A stretch of 64,000 nt of DNA from Mesorhizobium loti (GTDB lineage Bacteria > Pseudomonadota > Alphaproteobacteria > Rhizobiales > Rhizobiaceae), in assembly GCA_002356515.1 (NCBI GenBank), contig AP017605.1, forward strand, positions 3,100,001 through 3,164,000. Direction: 5' to 3'. The notes beneath the pieces were generated by a model. That model was not told where the DNA came from and did not search any database. It saw only the letters and a list, made by a program, of their open reading frames with translations. The translations under genes and the position numbers were made by a program. Position 1 is the stretch's first letter. Each line of letters starts with the position of its first letter. This document shows, piece after piece, positions 51,655 through 60,221 of the stretch.

Positions 51655-52071
51655 ATGACCGACAAGAGCAAGGTGTTTGTCTATCCAAAGGACGTCAGCG
51701 CCTTCGGCTTCGACTGGGGCAGACTGGCACTGACCGTGGCGCCCGAAGTGAATGGCGCGACGCGCTTTTCCGGCGGCGTCGTCGACCTGCCCTCCGGCAA
51801 GGGCCACACCCGCCACAACCATCCGGGCGCGGAGGAAATCATCTTCGTCATCTCGGGCCATGGCGAACAGATGGTCGAGGACGAGCAAGGCAATCCGGTG
51901 GTGGCGAAGGTCGGCCCCGGCTGCACCATCTACGTGCCGGAGAGCCGGTTTCATTCGACGCTAAATACGGGCGACGGGCCGATGCAGCTCTTCGTCGTCT
52001 ATTCGCCGGCTGGGCCGGAGCTGGTGTTGCGGGAGCTGCCGGATTTCAGGCTATTGCCGGCGGGCGCATAG
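51655..52071 (+). CDS. Cupin-domain protein
   Basis: 138 residues. The single cupin has motif 1 GHTRHNHPGAEEIIFVISG with metal ligands H, H, E (HNH and E), and motif 2 PESRFHSTLNTG with the last His. It is the third gene of the Tm-1-like operon. It could be a small-molecule isomerase or a binding protein; no activity can be assigned. Confidence 0.88.
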   Translation: MTDKSKVFVYPKDVSAFGFDWGRLALTVAPEVNGATRFSGGVVDLPSGKGHTRHNHPGAEEIIFVISGHGEQMVEDEQGNPVVAKVGPGCTIYVPESRFHSTLNTGDGPMQLFVVYSPAGPELVLRELPDFRLLPAGA

Positions 52072-52133
52072 ATTTTCACATCGTGGAAATTTGCACATAA
52101 ACGCCTTCGAATAACCGGCTTCGAGGCGAAACC

Positions 52134-52688
52134 ATGGGAAGCCAGCTGATTGCCCGCTCGAAAAGGAATATATTCTTGCGCCGGTACTTCGTGATAATTC
52201 CGATAGTGGCCGCGCTATCACTTTGGATTGGATGGGACCATTACAGAGATGCTTTTTATACGAAAGCACTGCCCGATAAAATACAGACATACCGCGTCAA
52301 CACACAGGGAAGCGACGCGGTGCCTCTTCTCAGGAAGGCATGTGGCGGAGTCATTTTCGACCTGACCGATGAGACACTTTCCGCAATTGGGCAACAGGGG
52401 TTGTCGTTTTTCCAAAATGCCCGTCAGGGTCGGGGTTATCCAGCGACAGATCGGAACGCTTACTACCACAGCTATGCGGAATGGCAGGAGACGCCGGTGC
52501 CGGAAGGCTGGGTCGGTCCAGAGGGCTTTTTCTCACTATCTTTGCAGTGCATGAACAACTCACCCGAAACGGACAAAGCCATATCCGAGGCGCTAAAATT
52601 GCATGGCTCGTATTTTACGACAAAGCAGTCCGGAGAGCTCGTCGTGGTACCGAGCCTAAAAATGGCAATCCTGGCTTACTACAATTAG
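52134..52688 (+). CDS. Hypothetical membrane-anchored protein of low GC
   Basis: 184 residues, ATG with GAGG upstream. Basic start then one membrane segment (YFVIIPIVAALSLWIGWD, about 18-35), and an extracytoplasmic domain with two Cys (RKACGG, LQCMNN). No family is recognised. Its base composition and codons (many ATA, AAA, TTT) differ clearly from both neighbours, suggesting recent acquisition. Its last 4 bp overlap the end of the convergent M24 peptidase gene. Confidence 0.65.
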   Translation: MGSQLIARSKRNIFLRRYFVIIPIVAALSLWIGWDHYRDAFYTKALPDKIQTYRVNTQGSDAVPLLRKACGGVIFDLTDETLSAIGQQGLSFFQNARQGRGYPATDRNAYYHSYAEWQETPVPEGWVGPEGFFSLSLQCMNNSPETDKAISEALKLHGSYFTTKQSGELVVVPSLKMAILAYYN

Positions 52689-53875
52689 GACGTCCCACCC
52701 CTATTCCACCCCCGGCCCCGATCACCAAACATGACATAACCAGTCTCCGTCACCGCCAGCGTATCCTCCAGCTTGATGAACCCCCGCGTCGGGTGAAGCA
52801 TCGTCGTCTCGACCGACAGCACCATGTTCTTCTCCAGCGGCTTGGCCGCATAGGTGCCTTCATAGGCCACGGGATGGTTGGTCATCAGGAACGGCGCCTC
52901 ATGCGTGATCAGGCCCATGCCGTGCGCGAAGAAATCCGTATAGGCCGCGACCTTCGACGCCTTCAAGACACCCTCGGCGTGCGAAATCATATCACCGCCG
53001 AGCGTGCCTGCTTTGACCTTGGAAAAGGCCGCCTGCTGCACCGTCTCCACTTCAGCCAGGAGATCCTCGAGCTCGGCATCCGGTTCGCCGAGAATGCCCA
53101 TGCGGCAGAGGTCGCCGATATAGCCGTGATAATTGCCGCCGGAATCGATCGACAGCACCTCGCCCTTCTTCCACGCCTGCGGTGAAGCGGCGCGGTTGTG
53201 GCTGGAGCCCAGCGTCAGCAGGCAATATTCGAAATGTGCGCCGCGGTTGGTTTCCTCGCGCCGCAACTGCTCGATCATCTCGGCCTTGGTCGTGCCTTCG
53301 CGCGCCCAGGCAATGGTCGCCAGCATGGAATCGGTGATCAGTTCGGAGGCGGTGCGCAGCTTCTCCAGTTCGGCGTCGGTCTTGATGGCCCGCATGCTTT
53401 CCAGCATGTCGGTCGCGTCTAACAGCTTGGCGTCCGGCAGCGCCTTGCGGATCAGCGTATAGGCATCCGACGGCAGGAAGCCGGGCTCGATGCCGATGCG
53501 CGCGCCGGCCTTGCCAATCTTCTGCAGATGCTCGACAGCAAGGTTCGCGGCATCGAGCGTGCCCCAGCAGGCGGCGTGCAGCGTCGGCGTCCAGAATGGA
53601 TGGTTCTGGTGCTCGCCGCCCTCCATGCGGTTGCCGATATAGGCGGCATGATCGGGTCCGCCTTTTTCGTAGACGACGATCGGCAGGTAGCGGCTGTGGC
53701 CGATCGCATCCATGGCGGCGAAGAAGATGAATTTGTAGCCGCCCAGCAGATATTGCGTGTTGTGCTTGGAGGTTGCGAGCAGCACATCGATGCCGGCCTC
53801 CTCCATCAGCCGGTCGACCCTTGCCTGGTCGAACGGAATATTGCTGACGGCATTCTTGCCCGGCGCAATGTTCAT
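52685..53875 (-). CDS. M24-family peptidase (Xaa-Pro aminopeptidase/creatinase-like)
   Basis: 396 residues from the ATG at 53875 (GGGAGAGAAG directly upstream). An N-terminal creatinase domain (about 1-150) precedes the pita-bread catalytic domain. Metal ligands are visible as D in LSIDSGGNYHG, D in IGDLCRMG, H in FAHGMGLITHEAPF, E in LSVETTM and E in IKLEDTLA. It is divergent from a peptide importer operon, so it may cut imported or exported di/tripeptides. FadR-type operators lie between. Confidence 0.9.
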   Translation of the reverse strand: MNIAPGKNAVSNIPFDQARVDRLMEEAGIDVLLATSKHNTQYLLGGYKFIFFAAMDAIGHSRYLPIVVYEKGGPDHAAYIGNRMEGGEHQNHPFWTPTLHAACWGTLDAANLAVEHLQKIGKAGARIGIEPGFLPSDAYTLIRKALPDAKLLDATDMLESMRAIKTDAELEKLRTASELITDSMLATIAWAREGTTKAEMIEQLRREETNRGAHFEYCLLTLGSSHNRAASPQAWKKGEVLSIDSGGNYHGYIGDLCRMGILGEPDAELEDLLAEVETVQQAAFSKVKAGTLGGDMISHAEGVLKASKVAAYTDFFAHGMGLITHEAPFLMTNHPVAYEGTYAAKPLEKNMVLSVETTMLHPTRGFIKLEDTLAVTETGYVMFGDRGRGWNRGGTS

Positions 53876-54241
53876 CTTCTCTCTCCCTGAATTTGCCTGG
53901 GATCGACGCTGTTTCGCTCCCAATCCCTTGGCTGCGATCAAATCTGCACCATTTTGCCCGCTCTGGTCTAGCCAGAAATGTGCCAACAGCGCGGCTGGAC
54001 GGTCACTAAGTCGTCAACCGTCGACTATCCGCCAAATCTGGTCCTACCAGATTGGCGAAATTGAACCGCTCTCTTAAACTGGTCCAACGGACGAAAATTT
54101 CAAAGCCAAGCCAGGATGCGCCAATTCCGTCTCTGGCGAAACCCTCGGCAAGGCTCATAATCGCCGCCGCAAGAATGCCGATGCCGGCATTCGAGGGGTG
54201 TTGTCGCGCCTATCGGGTCGCGGAGAGGACGGAGTTCGATC
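53876..54241. promoter_or_regulatory. 366 bp divergent region with FadR-type operators
   Basis: TCTGGTCTAGCCAGA (53962-53976) and the perfect dyad AATCTGGT (54035-54042) / ACCAGATT (54046-54053) lie between the M24 peptidase and peptide-importer genes. A half-site ACTGGTCCAAC starts at 54078. The dyads have the same form as those at 30898, 48533 and 48705. No gene is seen. Confidence 0.65.
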
Positions 54242-55852
54242 ATGTCAGGTTTCACGATTTCCAGACGCAAAATGCTTGCCGGCTCGGCGATGCTGCTCGC
54301 CTCCACCGCCATGCCGACATTGGGCTGGGCGCAGACACCGAAGAAGGGCGGCCGGCTGGTGCTCGCCGCCGATTCCGAGCCGCGCAACCTCAACCCGGCG
54401 ATCGTCGCCTCCAATGGCGTCTTCTTCATCTCCAGCAAGATCGTCGAGACGCTGGCCGAAGCCTCCTTCGACGGCAAGGACGGGCTTGCGCCACGCCTGG
54501 CGCTGAGCTGGGAAGGCGCCGCCGACGGGCTCTCCGTCACCTTCAAGCTGCGCGAGGGCGTGAAATGGCATGACAGCAAACCGTTCACCTCGGCCGACGT
54601 CGCCTTCTCGGCGCTGCAGATCTGGAAGCCGCTGCAGAATCTCGGCCGCACCGTGTTCAAGGATCTGGCCAGCGTCGAGACGCCTGACGAACTCACGGCC
54701 GTGTTCAAATTCACCAAGCCGACGCCGTTCCAGCTGATCCGCAACGCGCTGCCGGCGCTGTCGAGCGTCGTGCCGAAACACATCTACGAAGTCGGCAAGA
54801 TCGAGGACAATCCCGCCAACAACGCCCCCATCGGCACCGGTCCATTCAAATTCGGCGAGTACAAGGCCGGCCAGTATTACAAGCTGACGAAAAACACCGA
54901 TTACTGGGGCAAGGACGAGCCCTATCTCGACGAGATCATCTACCAGGTGCTGCCCGACCGCACATCGGCTGCGAGCGCGCTGGAAGCGGAAGAAATCCAG
55001 CTCGCCGCCTTCTCCGCCGTGCCGCTGGCCGACCTCGACCGCATCTCCAAGGTGCCGGGCCTGAAGGTGATCACCAAGGGCTACGAGGGGCTGACTTACC
55101 AGCTCATCGTGGAGATCAACCATCGCCGCAAGGAACTGGCCGATGTGAAAGTGCGCCAGGCGATCGCGCATGCCATCGACAAGGATTTCGTCGTCAAGAC
55201 GGTGTTCCTCGGCTATGCCGCCACCGCCACCGGCCCGGTGCCGAAGAACGATCCGCAATTCTACACCGCCGACGTGCCGACCTATGCCTTCGATGTCGCC
55301 AAGGCCAACGCGCTGCTCGACGAAGCCGGCTACAAGAAAGGCCCGGACGGAAAGCGCTTTACGCTGAAACTTCTGCCGGCGCCCTATTTCAACGAGACCA
55401 AGCAGTTCGGCGACTATTTGCGCCAGGCGCTCGCGGCCATCGGCATCGACGCGCAACTGGTCAACAACGACTCCGCCGCGCACATCAAGGCCGTCTACAC
55501 CGACCACGCCTTCGATCTCGCCGTCGGCCCGCCGGTGTTCCGTGGCGACCCGGCGATCTCAACCACCATCCTGGTGCAGAGCGGCATTCCGGACGGCGTA
55601 CCGTTCTCCAACCAGGGCGGCTACAAGAACGACGCGCTCGACGCGCTGATCGCCAAGGCCTCGGAAACGCTCGACACATCGGCCCGCACCGACCTCTACA
55701 AGGCGTTCCAGAAGGAGGTGGCCGCCGACCTGCCGCTGATCAACGTCGCCGAATGGAGTTTCATCAGCGTCGCGCGTGATACGGTGGGCAATATTGCCAA
55801 CAACCCGCGCTGGGCCGTGTCGAACTGGGCGGACACGTATCTGGAATCGTGA
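54242..55852 (+). CDS. Peptide/opine-type ABC transporter, periplasmic binding protein (DppA family)
   Basis: 536 residues with a twin-arginine-like signal (ISRRKMLAGSAMLLAS) ending near LGWAQ. The SBP_bac_5 fold follows, with GGRLVLAADSEPRNLNP, the strand FKLREGVKWHDSKPFTSADVAFS, PIGTGPFKFGEYK and RQAIAHAIDKDFVVKTV. It binds peptides or related compounds for the DppBCDF-type importer. A large palindromic repeat separates it from dppB. Confidence 0.92.
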   Translation: MSGFTISRRKMLAGSAMLLASTAMPTLGWAQTPKKGGRLVLAADSEPRNLNPAIVASNGVFFISSKIVETLAEASFDGKDGLAPRLALSWEGAADGLSVTFKLREGVKWHDSKPFTSADVAFSALQIWKPLQNLGRTVFKDLASVETPDELTAVFKFTKPTPFQLIRNALPALSSVVPKHIYEVGKIEDNPANNAPIGTGPFKFGEYKAGQYYKLTKNTDYWGKDEPYLDEIIYQVLPDRTSAASALEAEEIQLAAFSAVPLADLDRISKVPGLKVITKGYEGLTYQLIVEINHRRKELADVKVRQAIAHAIDKDFVVKTVFLGYAATATGPVPKNDPQFYTADVPTYAFDVAKANALLDEAGYKKGPDGKRFTLKLLPAPYFNETKQFGDYLRQALAAIGIDAQLVNNDSAAHIKAVYTDHAFDLAVGPPVFRGDPAISTTILVQSGIPDGVPFSNQGGYKNDALDALIAKASETLDTSARTDLYKAFQKEVAADLPLINVAEWSFISVARDTVGNIANNPRWAVSNWADTYLES

Positions 55853-55923
55853 CACGTTTGCGCGGATGAAAGTTCGCGAAGAAATCGGTGGTGAGACATG
55901 GCCTAAGGCCGAGTTTCGTCACA

Positions 55924-56076
55924 CCCCCCTCTGTCCTCCCGGACATCTCCCCCTCAAGGGGGGAGATCAGCAGCTTGTCTGTCCCGCGAATTCTTCAACG
56001 TTGAACATTGGCGAAGCCAAAAATGACAGCCAATCTCCCCCCTTGAGGGGGAGATGTCCGCCAGGACAGAGGGGGG
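55924..56076. repeat. Palindromic repeat family A, copy 2 (between binding-protein and dppB genes)
   Basis: Begins CCCCCCTCTGTCCTCCCGGA and ends TCCGCCAGGACAGAGGGGGG. Each end carries an inner ATCTCCCCC / GGGGGAGAT hairpin. At 153 bp it is the same size and structure as copies at 18840 and 58179. Confidence 0.85.
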
Positions 56077-56125
56077 CACTCACGCGCGACATTTCCTTTA
56101 GTCGTCGCGCACCGCCGACGCCCCC

Positions 56126-57112
56126 ATGACCCGCGCCCTGATCCTTCTCCGTCGCCGTCTCGCCGGCAGCGTCTTCGTGCTGTTGATCGTCGTCATCGGC
56201 ACTTTCCTGCTGCTCGAAGCAGCCCCCGGCGACGCCGTCGATGCCTATATCGTCTCGACAGGCGGCGATGCCGGCATGATCGAATTGCTGCGCCATCGCT
56301 GGGGTCTCGACCAGTCGGAGCTGACGCGGCTGGCCAACTATCTCTGGGCGCTGCTGCATCTCGATCTCGGCCAGTCGGTGACCTTCTCCAGGCCAATCCG
56401 CGACGTGATCCTCGAACGCCTGCCCAACACGCTGCTGTTGATGGTCAGCGCCACCGCGCTGTCCTTCGGGCTCGGCTCGGCACTCGGCATCTATGCCGGC
56501 GCCAGGCCCGGCAGTTTCCGCGACCGCTTCCTGTCGATCGGCTCGCTGGCGCTTTATGCCGTGCCGGGTTTCTGGCTTGGCCTGGTGCTGATCGTCGTCT
56601 TCGCCGTCGACCTGCGCTGGCTGCCGATCGGCGGTATCGAAACCTTGGCCTCGGACAAGGCCGGCCTCGACCGCGCCGCCGACATCGCCATCCATCTCAT
56701 CCTGCCGGTGGCCGCACTCGGCTTCATCTATCTCGCGCTCTATCTGCGGATGATGCGCGCCGGCATGGCCGAGGTCTGGCGGCAGGATTTTGTGCTGGCC
56801 GCCCGCGCCAGGGGGCTTTCGCGCCGCCGCATCGTGCTCGCCCATGTCGCCCGCAATGCGCTGCTGCCGCTCATCACCATGCTCGGCCTGCAATCGGCGC
56901 AGATGCTTGGCGGCAGCGTCGTCATCGAGAGCGTGTTTTCCGTGCCGGGCCTCGGTCGGCTGGCGCAGGAAGCGGTGGCTTCGCGCGACACGCCGCTGCT
57001 GCTCGGCATCATTCTGGTCAGCGCCGTCCTGGTCATCGTCATCAACCTGCTCGTCGACATCGCCTATGCTTTCCTCGATCCGCGCGTCGGCGCCAATGAG
57101 GCCGGCGCATGA
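56126..57112 (+). CDS. Peptide ABC transporter permease (DppB type)
   Basis: 328 residues with six membrane segments. Conserved GDAVDAYIV, RHRWGLDQSEL and LGQSVTFSRPI near the N-terminus, and the coupling loop MAEVWRQDFVLAARARGLSRRRIVLAHVARNALLPL. It ends with the family motif VIESVFSVPGLGRLAQEAV. Its stop overlaps dppC (ATGA). The ATG at 56126 has little ribosome site, and the preceding palindrome may affect its expression. Confidence 0.92.
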   Translation: MTRALILLRRRLAGSVFVLLIVVIGTFLLLEAAPGDAVDAYIVSTGGDAGMIELLRHRWGLDQSELTRLANYLWALLHLDLGQSVTFSRPIRDVILERLPNTLLLMVSATALSFGLGSALGIYAGARPGSFRDRFLSIGSLALYAVPGFWLGLVLIVVFAVDLRWLPIGGIETLASDKAGLDRAADIAIHLILPVAALGFIYLALYLRMMRAGMAEVWRQDFVLAARARGLSRRRIVLAHVARNALLPLITMLGLQSAQMLGGSVVIESVFSVPGLGRLAQEAVASRDTPLLLGIILVSAVLVIVINLLVDIAYAFLDPRVGANEAGA

Positions 57113-57939
57113 GCCCGCTGCGCCGCTTTCTGCGCACGCCCGAGGCGGTCGCCGGCGCGATCCTTCTGGCCGCACTGATAGCGATGGCGCTCATCGCGCC
57201 GCTGCTTTTCCCCGGCGATCCACAAGCCATTGCTGGACCGGCGCTGCTGCCACCGTTCCGGGACTGGTCGCTGCCGCTCGGCACCGACCGGCTCGGCCGC
57301 GACGTGCTGGCCGAACTGTTCCATGGCGCTCTTACCTCGCTTGCCGTCGGGCTGGCGGCAGCGGCAGCGGCACTCGCCATCGGCGCGGTGGTCGGCACGC
57401 TGGCCGGCTTTGCCGGCGGCCTCGTCGACGAGGTGCTGATGCGCATCACCGATGCTTTCCAGACCGTGCCGAGCTTCCTGCTGGCGCTGGCTTTCGTCAG
57501 CGTTGTCGGGCCGTCGCTCGGCGTCGTCGTTGCGGCAATAGCGCTTGGCACCTGGACGGGGCCGGCGCGAATTGCCCGCGCAGAAGTCCTCTCCATCCGT
57601 GAACGCGACTATGTCGCCAGTGCGCGTGCCATCGGCATGCATCCGCTGGAAATCGCCTTTCGCGAGGTGCTGCCCAACGCCTTGCCGCCAGTGCTGGCAA
57701 TGTCGTCGGTGATCGTCGCCGCCGCGATCCTCACCGAGGCGGCGCTGTCCTTCCTCGGCCTCGGCGACCCCAACCGGGTCACCTGGGGCGGGATGATCGC
57801 TGAAGGCCGCGCCGTGCTGCGCACCGCACCCTTCCTGTCGATCGTCCCGGGCATCGCGCTGGTGCTGACCGTGCTCGGCGTCTATCTGGCCGGTGAAGGC
57901 ATCGTCGAGACGACAGCGGTCAGGAGAGGCCTTTCGTGA
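57109..57939 (+). CDS. Peptide ABC transporter permease (DppC type)
   Basis: 276 residues. LPLGTDRLGRDVLAELFHGALTSLAVGLAAA is the family N-terminal signature. The coupling loop RERDYVASARAIGMHPLEIAFREVLPNALPP and LSFLGLGDPNRVTWGGMIAEGR follow. It pairs with the DppB-type permease, overlapping it by 4 bp, and overlaps the ATPase start (GTGA). Confidence 0.93.
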   Translation: MSPLRRFLRTPEAVAGAILLAALIAMALIAPLLFPGDPQAIAGPALLPPFRDWSLPLGTDRLGRDVLAELFHGALTSLAVGLAAAAAALAIGAVVGTLAGFAGGLVDEVLMRITDAFQTVPSFLLALAFVSVVGPSLGVVVAAIALGTWTGPARIARAEVLSIRERDYVASARAIGMHPLEIAFREVLPNALPPVLAMSSVIVAAAILTEAALSFLGLGDPNRVTWGGMIAEGRAVLRTAPFLSIVPGIALVLTVLGVYLAGEGIVETTAVRRGLS

Positions 57940-58946
57940 CGATGCTCGCTTCGATCCGCGACCTGACGGTGACCTACCGCCGCGACGGTCGCGAAGTGGC
58001 GGCACTGAAGGACATCAGCTTCGATATTGCGGCTGGCGAGCGCCTGGCCATTATCGGCGAAAGTGGTTCAGGGAAAAGCACGCTGGCGCTGGCGATTGCC
58101 GGGTTGCTGCCGGCATCGTCCGGGATCGATGGGCGCATCGATTGGTTTTCGCAAACACAGCCAACCTCGGGTGCCCAGGCGCCCCCCTCTGTCCTGCCGG
58201 ACATCTCCCCCACAAGGGGGGAGATCGGCAGCTCCGTCGCCGGCACTCCCTCTGCAGCGTTGGAGATTGGCGAAAGCGGTGGCGACAGCGCAATCTCCCC
58301 CCAAGTGGGGGAGATGTCCGGCAGGACAGAGGGGGGCGCCGTAGAGCGCCAACTTCGTCATTTTCGCAGTGGAACGCCCCTCCTCGGCCGCGACATCGGC
58401 TTCGTCTTCCAGGATCCCTCCGCCAGCCTCGACCCGGTGATGACCATCGGCAAACAGATCGCTGAAGTCGTCCGCACCCATCTCAGCCTCTCATGGCCGC
58501 AGGCATTCAGCAAAGCCAAAATCCTGCTCGAACGCGTCCGCCTGCCCGACCCGGACTCCGCCCTGCATGCCTTCCCGCATCAGCTGTCCGGCGGCCAGAA
58601 GCAGCGCGTGGCGATTGCCGCGGCCATCGCAGCGGGACCGAAACTGCTGATCGCCGACGAGGCGACCAGCGCGCTCGACACCATCGTGCAGGCCGAGATC
58701 GTCGCCTTGATCCGGAGGCTGGTGGCCGAGGATGGCATGACGCTGCTGTTCATCAGCCACGACATCGCGCTGGCCGCCGAACTCGCCGAGCGCATCGCCG
58801 TGTTTCGCCACGGCCGGCTGGTCGAGCTTGGCACGACGGCGCGGATTGTTGGCGCCCCAACCCAAGCCTACACACGCACCTTGCTCGACGCCCATATCGG
58901 CCTCGACGCCGCGCCATTGCTGAACCGGACTGGGCTCCCCGCATGA
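57936..58946 (+). CDS. Peptide ABC transporter ATPase (DppD type) carrying an in-frame palindromic insertion
   Basis: 336 residues, GTG start overlapping dppC. Walker A GESGSGKST (41-49), signature LSGGQKQRVA, Walker B LLIADEATSALD and H-loop FISHDI are all intact. Between Walker A and the Q-loop (GFVFQDPSASLD, 155-166) there are about 75 extra residues (71-145). The core of these (82-135) is encoded by a family A palindrome (SVLPDISPTRGEIGSS ... SAISPQVGEMSGRTEGG). The frame stays open, so the gene may be functional with a surface loop. Without the insert the length would be near 260. Confidence 0.9.
   Translation: MTMLASIRDLTVTYRRDGREVAALKDISFDIAAGERLAIIGESGSGKSTLALAIAGLLPASSGIDGRIDWFSQTQPTSGAQAPPSVLPDISPTRGEIGSSVAGTPSAALEIGESGGDSAISPQVGEMSGRTEGGAVERQLRHFRSGTPLLGRDIGFVFQDPSASLDPVMTIGKQIAEVVRTHLSLSWPQAFSKAKILLERVRLPDPDSALHAFPHQLSGGQKQRVAIAAAIAAGPKLLIADEATSALDTIVQAEIVALIRRLVAEDGMTLLFISHDIALAAELAERIAVFRHGRLVELGTTARIVGAPTQAYTRTLLDAHIGLDAAPLLNRTGLPA
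58179..58339. repeat. Palindromic repeat family A, copy 3, inside the dppD-type gene
   Basis: Perfect 33 bp arms at 58179-58211 and 58307-58339, with inner ATCTCCCCC/GGGGGAGAT hairpins on each side. The outer ends (GCGCCCCCCTCTG) match copies 1 and 2. TTTTCGCA occurs on both sides (58146-58153 and 58361-58368), 215 bp apart, and may be a trace of the insertion. The repeat is translated in frame. Confidence 0.9.
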
Positions 58947-59722
58947 GCCTGCTCGCAGTATCCAACCTCACCAAACGCTACCGTCGCGGCGGCAAGACCA
59001 TTGCTGCCGTCGACGATGTCTCTTTTCACATCGAGCCCGGTGAAACATTGGCGCTGGCCGGCCCCTCCGGCAGCGGCAAATCGACGATCGCCCGGCTGGT
59101 GCTGCGCCTGATCGAGCCGGACGCCGGCCGCATCGACTTCGAAGGTGATGATTTCCTGGCCTTGCGTGGCGCTGCCCTGCGCGCTCGCCGCGCGCACCTG
59201 CAAATGGTGTTCCAGGATCCACTTGCCGCCTTCAATCCGCGCGCCTCGGTGGCGCGCGTACTCGACGATCCCTTGCGCATCCATGGTATCGCCTCCCGCG
59301 CCGAGCGCCCGCGCCGCATCGCCGCCTTGCTCGAGCGCGTCGGCCTGACGGCCGATCTCGCGCCGCGCGCCATCCATGAAATCTCCGGCGGGCAGCGGCA
59401 GCGTGTGGCCATCGCCCGCGCCATCGCCACGAAACCGTCGCTGATCGTGCTTGACGAGGCGGTATCGGCGCTCGATGTCTCGGTGCGCGGACAGATCCTC
59501 GACCTTTTGCTCGACCTGCAAAGGCAGGAGCGGATCGCCTATCTCTTCATTTCGCATGATCTCGGCGTCGTCCGTGCCGTCGCCCACCGCGTCATCCTTC
59601 TCGACGCCGGGCGGATTACCGAAAGCGGCGATGCCCGCACCGTCATCGACGCCCCACAATCGGCCATCGGCAGAGCGCTGGTGGCGGCAGCACCCAGGCT
59701 CATTCGACAAGAGGCATCATGA
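58943..59722 (+). CDS. Peptide ABC transporter ATPase (DppF type)
   Basis: 259 residues from the ATG overlapping the previous stop (ATGA). Walker A GPSGSGKST, Q-loop MVFQDPLAAFNPR, signature ISGGQRQRVA, Walker B LIVLDEAVSALDVS and H-loop FISHDL. It is the second ATPase of the peptide importer. Its length is normal for the family, in contrast to the DppD-type partner. Its stop overlaps the next gene. Confidence 0.93.
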   Translation: MSLLAVSNLTKRYRRGGKTIAAVDDVSFHIEPGETLALAGPSGSGKSTIARLVLRLIEPDAGRIDFEGDDFLALRGAALRARRAHLQMVFQDPLAAFNPRASVARVLDDPLRIHGIASRAERPRRIAALLERVGLTADLAPRAIHEISGGQRQRVAIARAIATKPSLIVLDEAVSALDVSVRGQILDLLLDLQRQERIAYLFISHDLGVVRAVAHRVILLDAGRITESGDARTVIDAPQSAIGRALVAAAPRLIRQEAS

Positions 59723-60218
59723 CCGACCCCGAAACCAGAGCCGAAAAGCTGTCGCGTGAACTCGATTCCGCCTTCCGCAACCGCGCCGATCTCTACCGCC
59801 TGTTCCTCGAAGAACTGACCGGAGAGCTGGGCGCCGAAAGGGCCGAGACGATCATGATCCGCGCCATCGAGCAGCGCGGCAAGGAAGTGGCAGCGACCGC
59901 CTTCGCCAGCTTCGGCGCCAACGATGCGCGCGCGATCGGCGAGGCCTTCCTGGCGATCAGCCCGGATGGCGGCCTGATGTATCCGACCGACGTCAAGCGT
60001 GGCGACGACCGCATCGCCTTCAACGTTGCCCGTTGAAGGACGCCTGGGTCGGGGCCGGCGTAGGCGACGAAAAGCTCGCCACGCTCTGCCGCATCGCTGG
60101 CGCCTTCGACCGCGGCCTGTTCGAGGCGACCGGCGTGCGTTTCGACAATGTCACCTGGACCCCGGGCCACGGCTCCGGCTGCTGCCACATCGCCCTGACG
60201 AATCGGGACGCAGCTTAG
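59719..60218 (+). pseudogene. L-2-amino-thiazoline-4-carboxylate hydrolase-like gene, frameshifted
   Basis: The first part (59719-60036, 105 residues) reads ETRAEKLSRELDSAFRNRAD to DDRIAFNVAR and stops. A second frame, open from 60033, continues with CPLKDAWVGAGVGDEKLATL and ends TWTPGHGSGCCHIALTNRDAA, the C-terminal Cys motif of this family. Together they make one protein of about 165 residues, so a small deletion near 60025-60036 has shifted the frame. Family enzymes open a thiazoline ring to give cysteine derivatives. It is the last gene of the peptide importer operon. A sequencing error is possible. Confidence 0.7.
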
Positions 60219-60221
60219 AAA

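Noticed and set aside
58146..58368. TTTTCGCA direct repeat as proof of target-site duplication for the coding palindrome
   Set aside because: The 215 bp spacing would change the reading frame after simple insertion. It is kept only as a possible trace.
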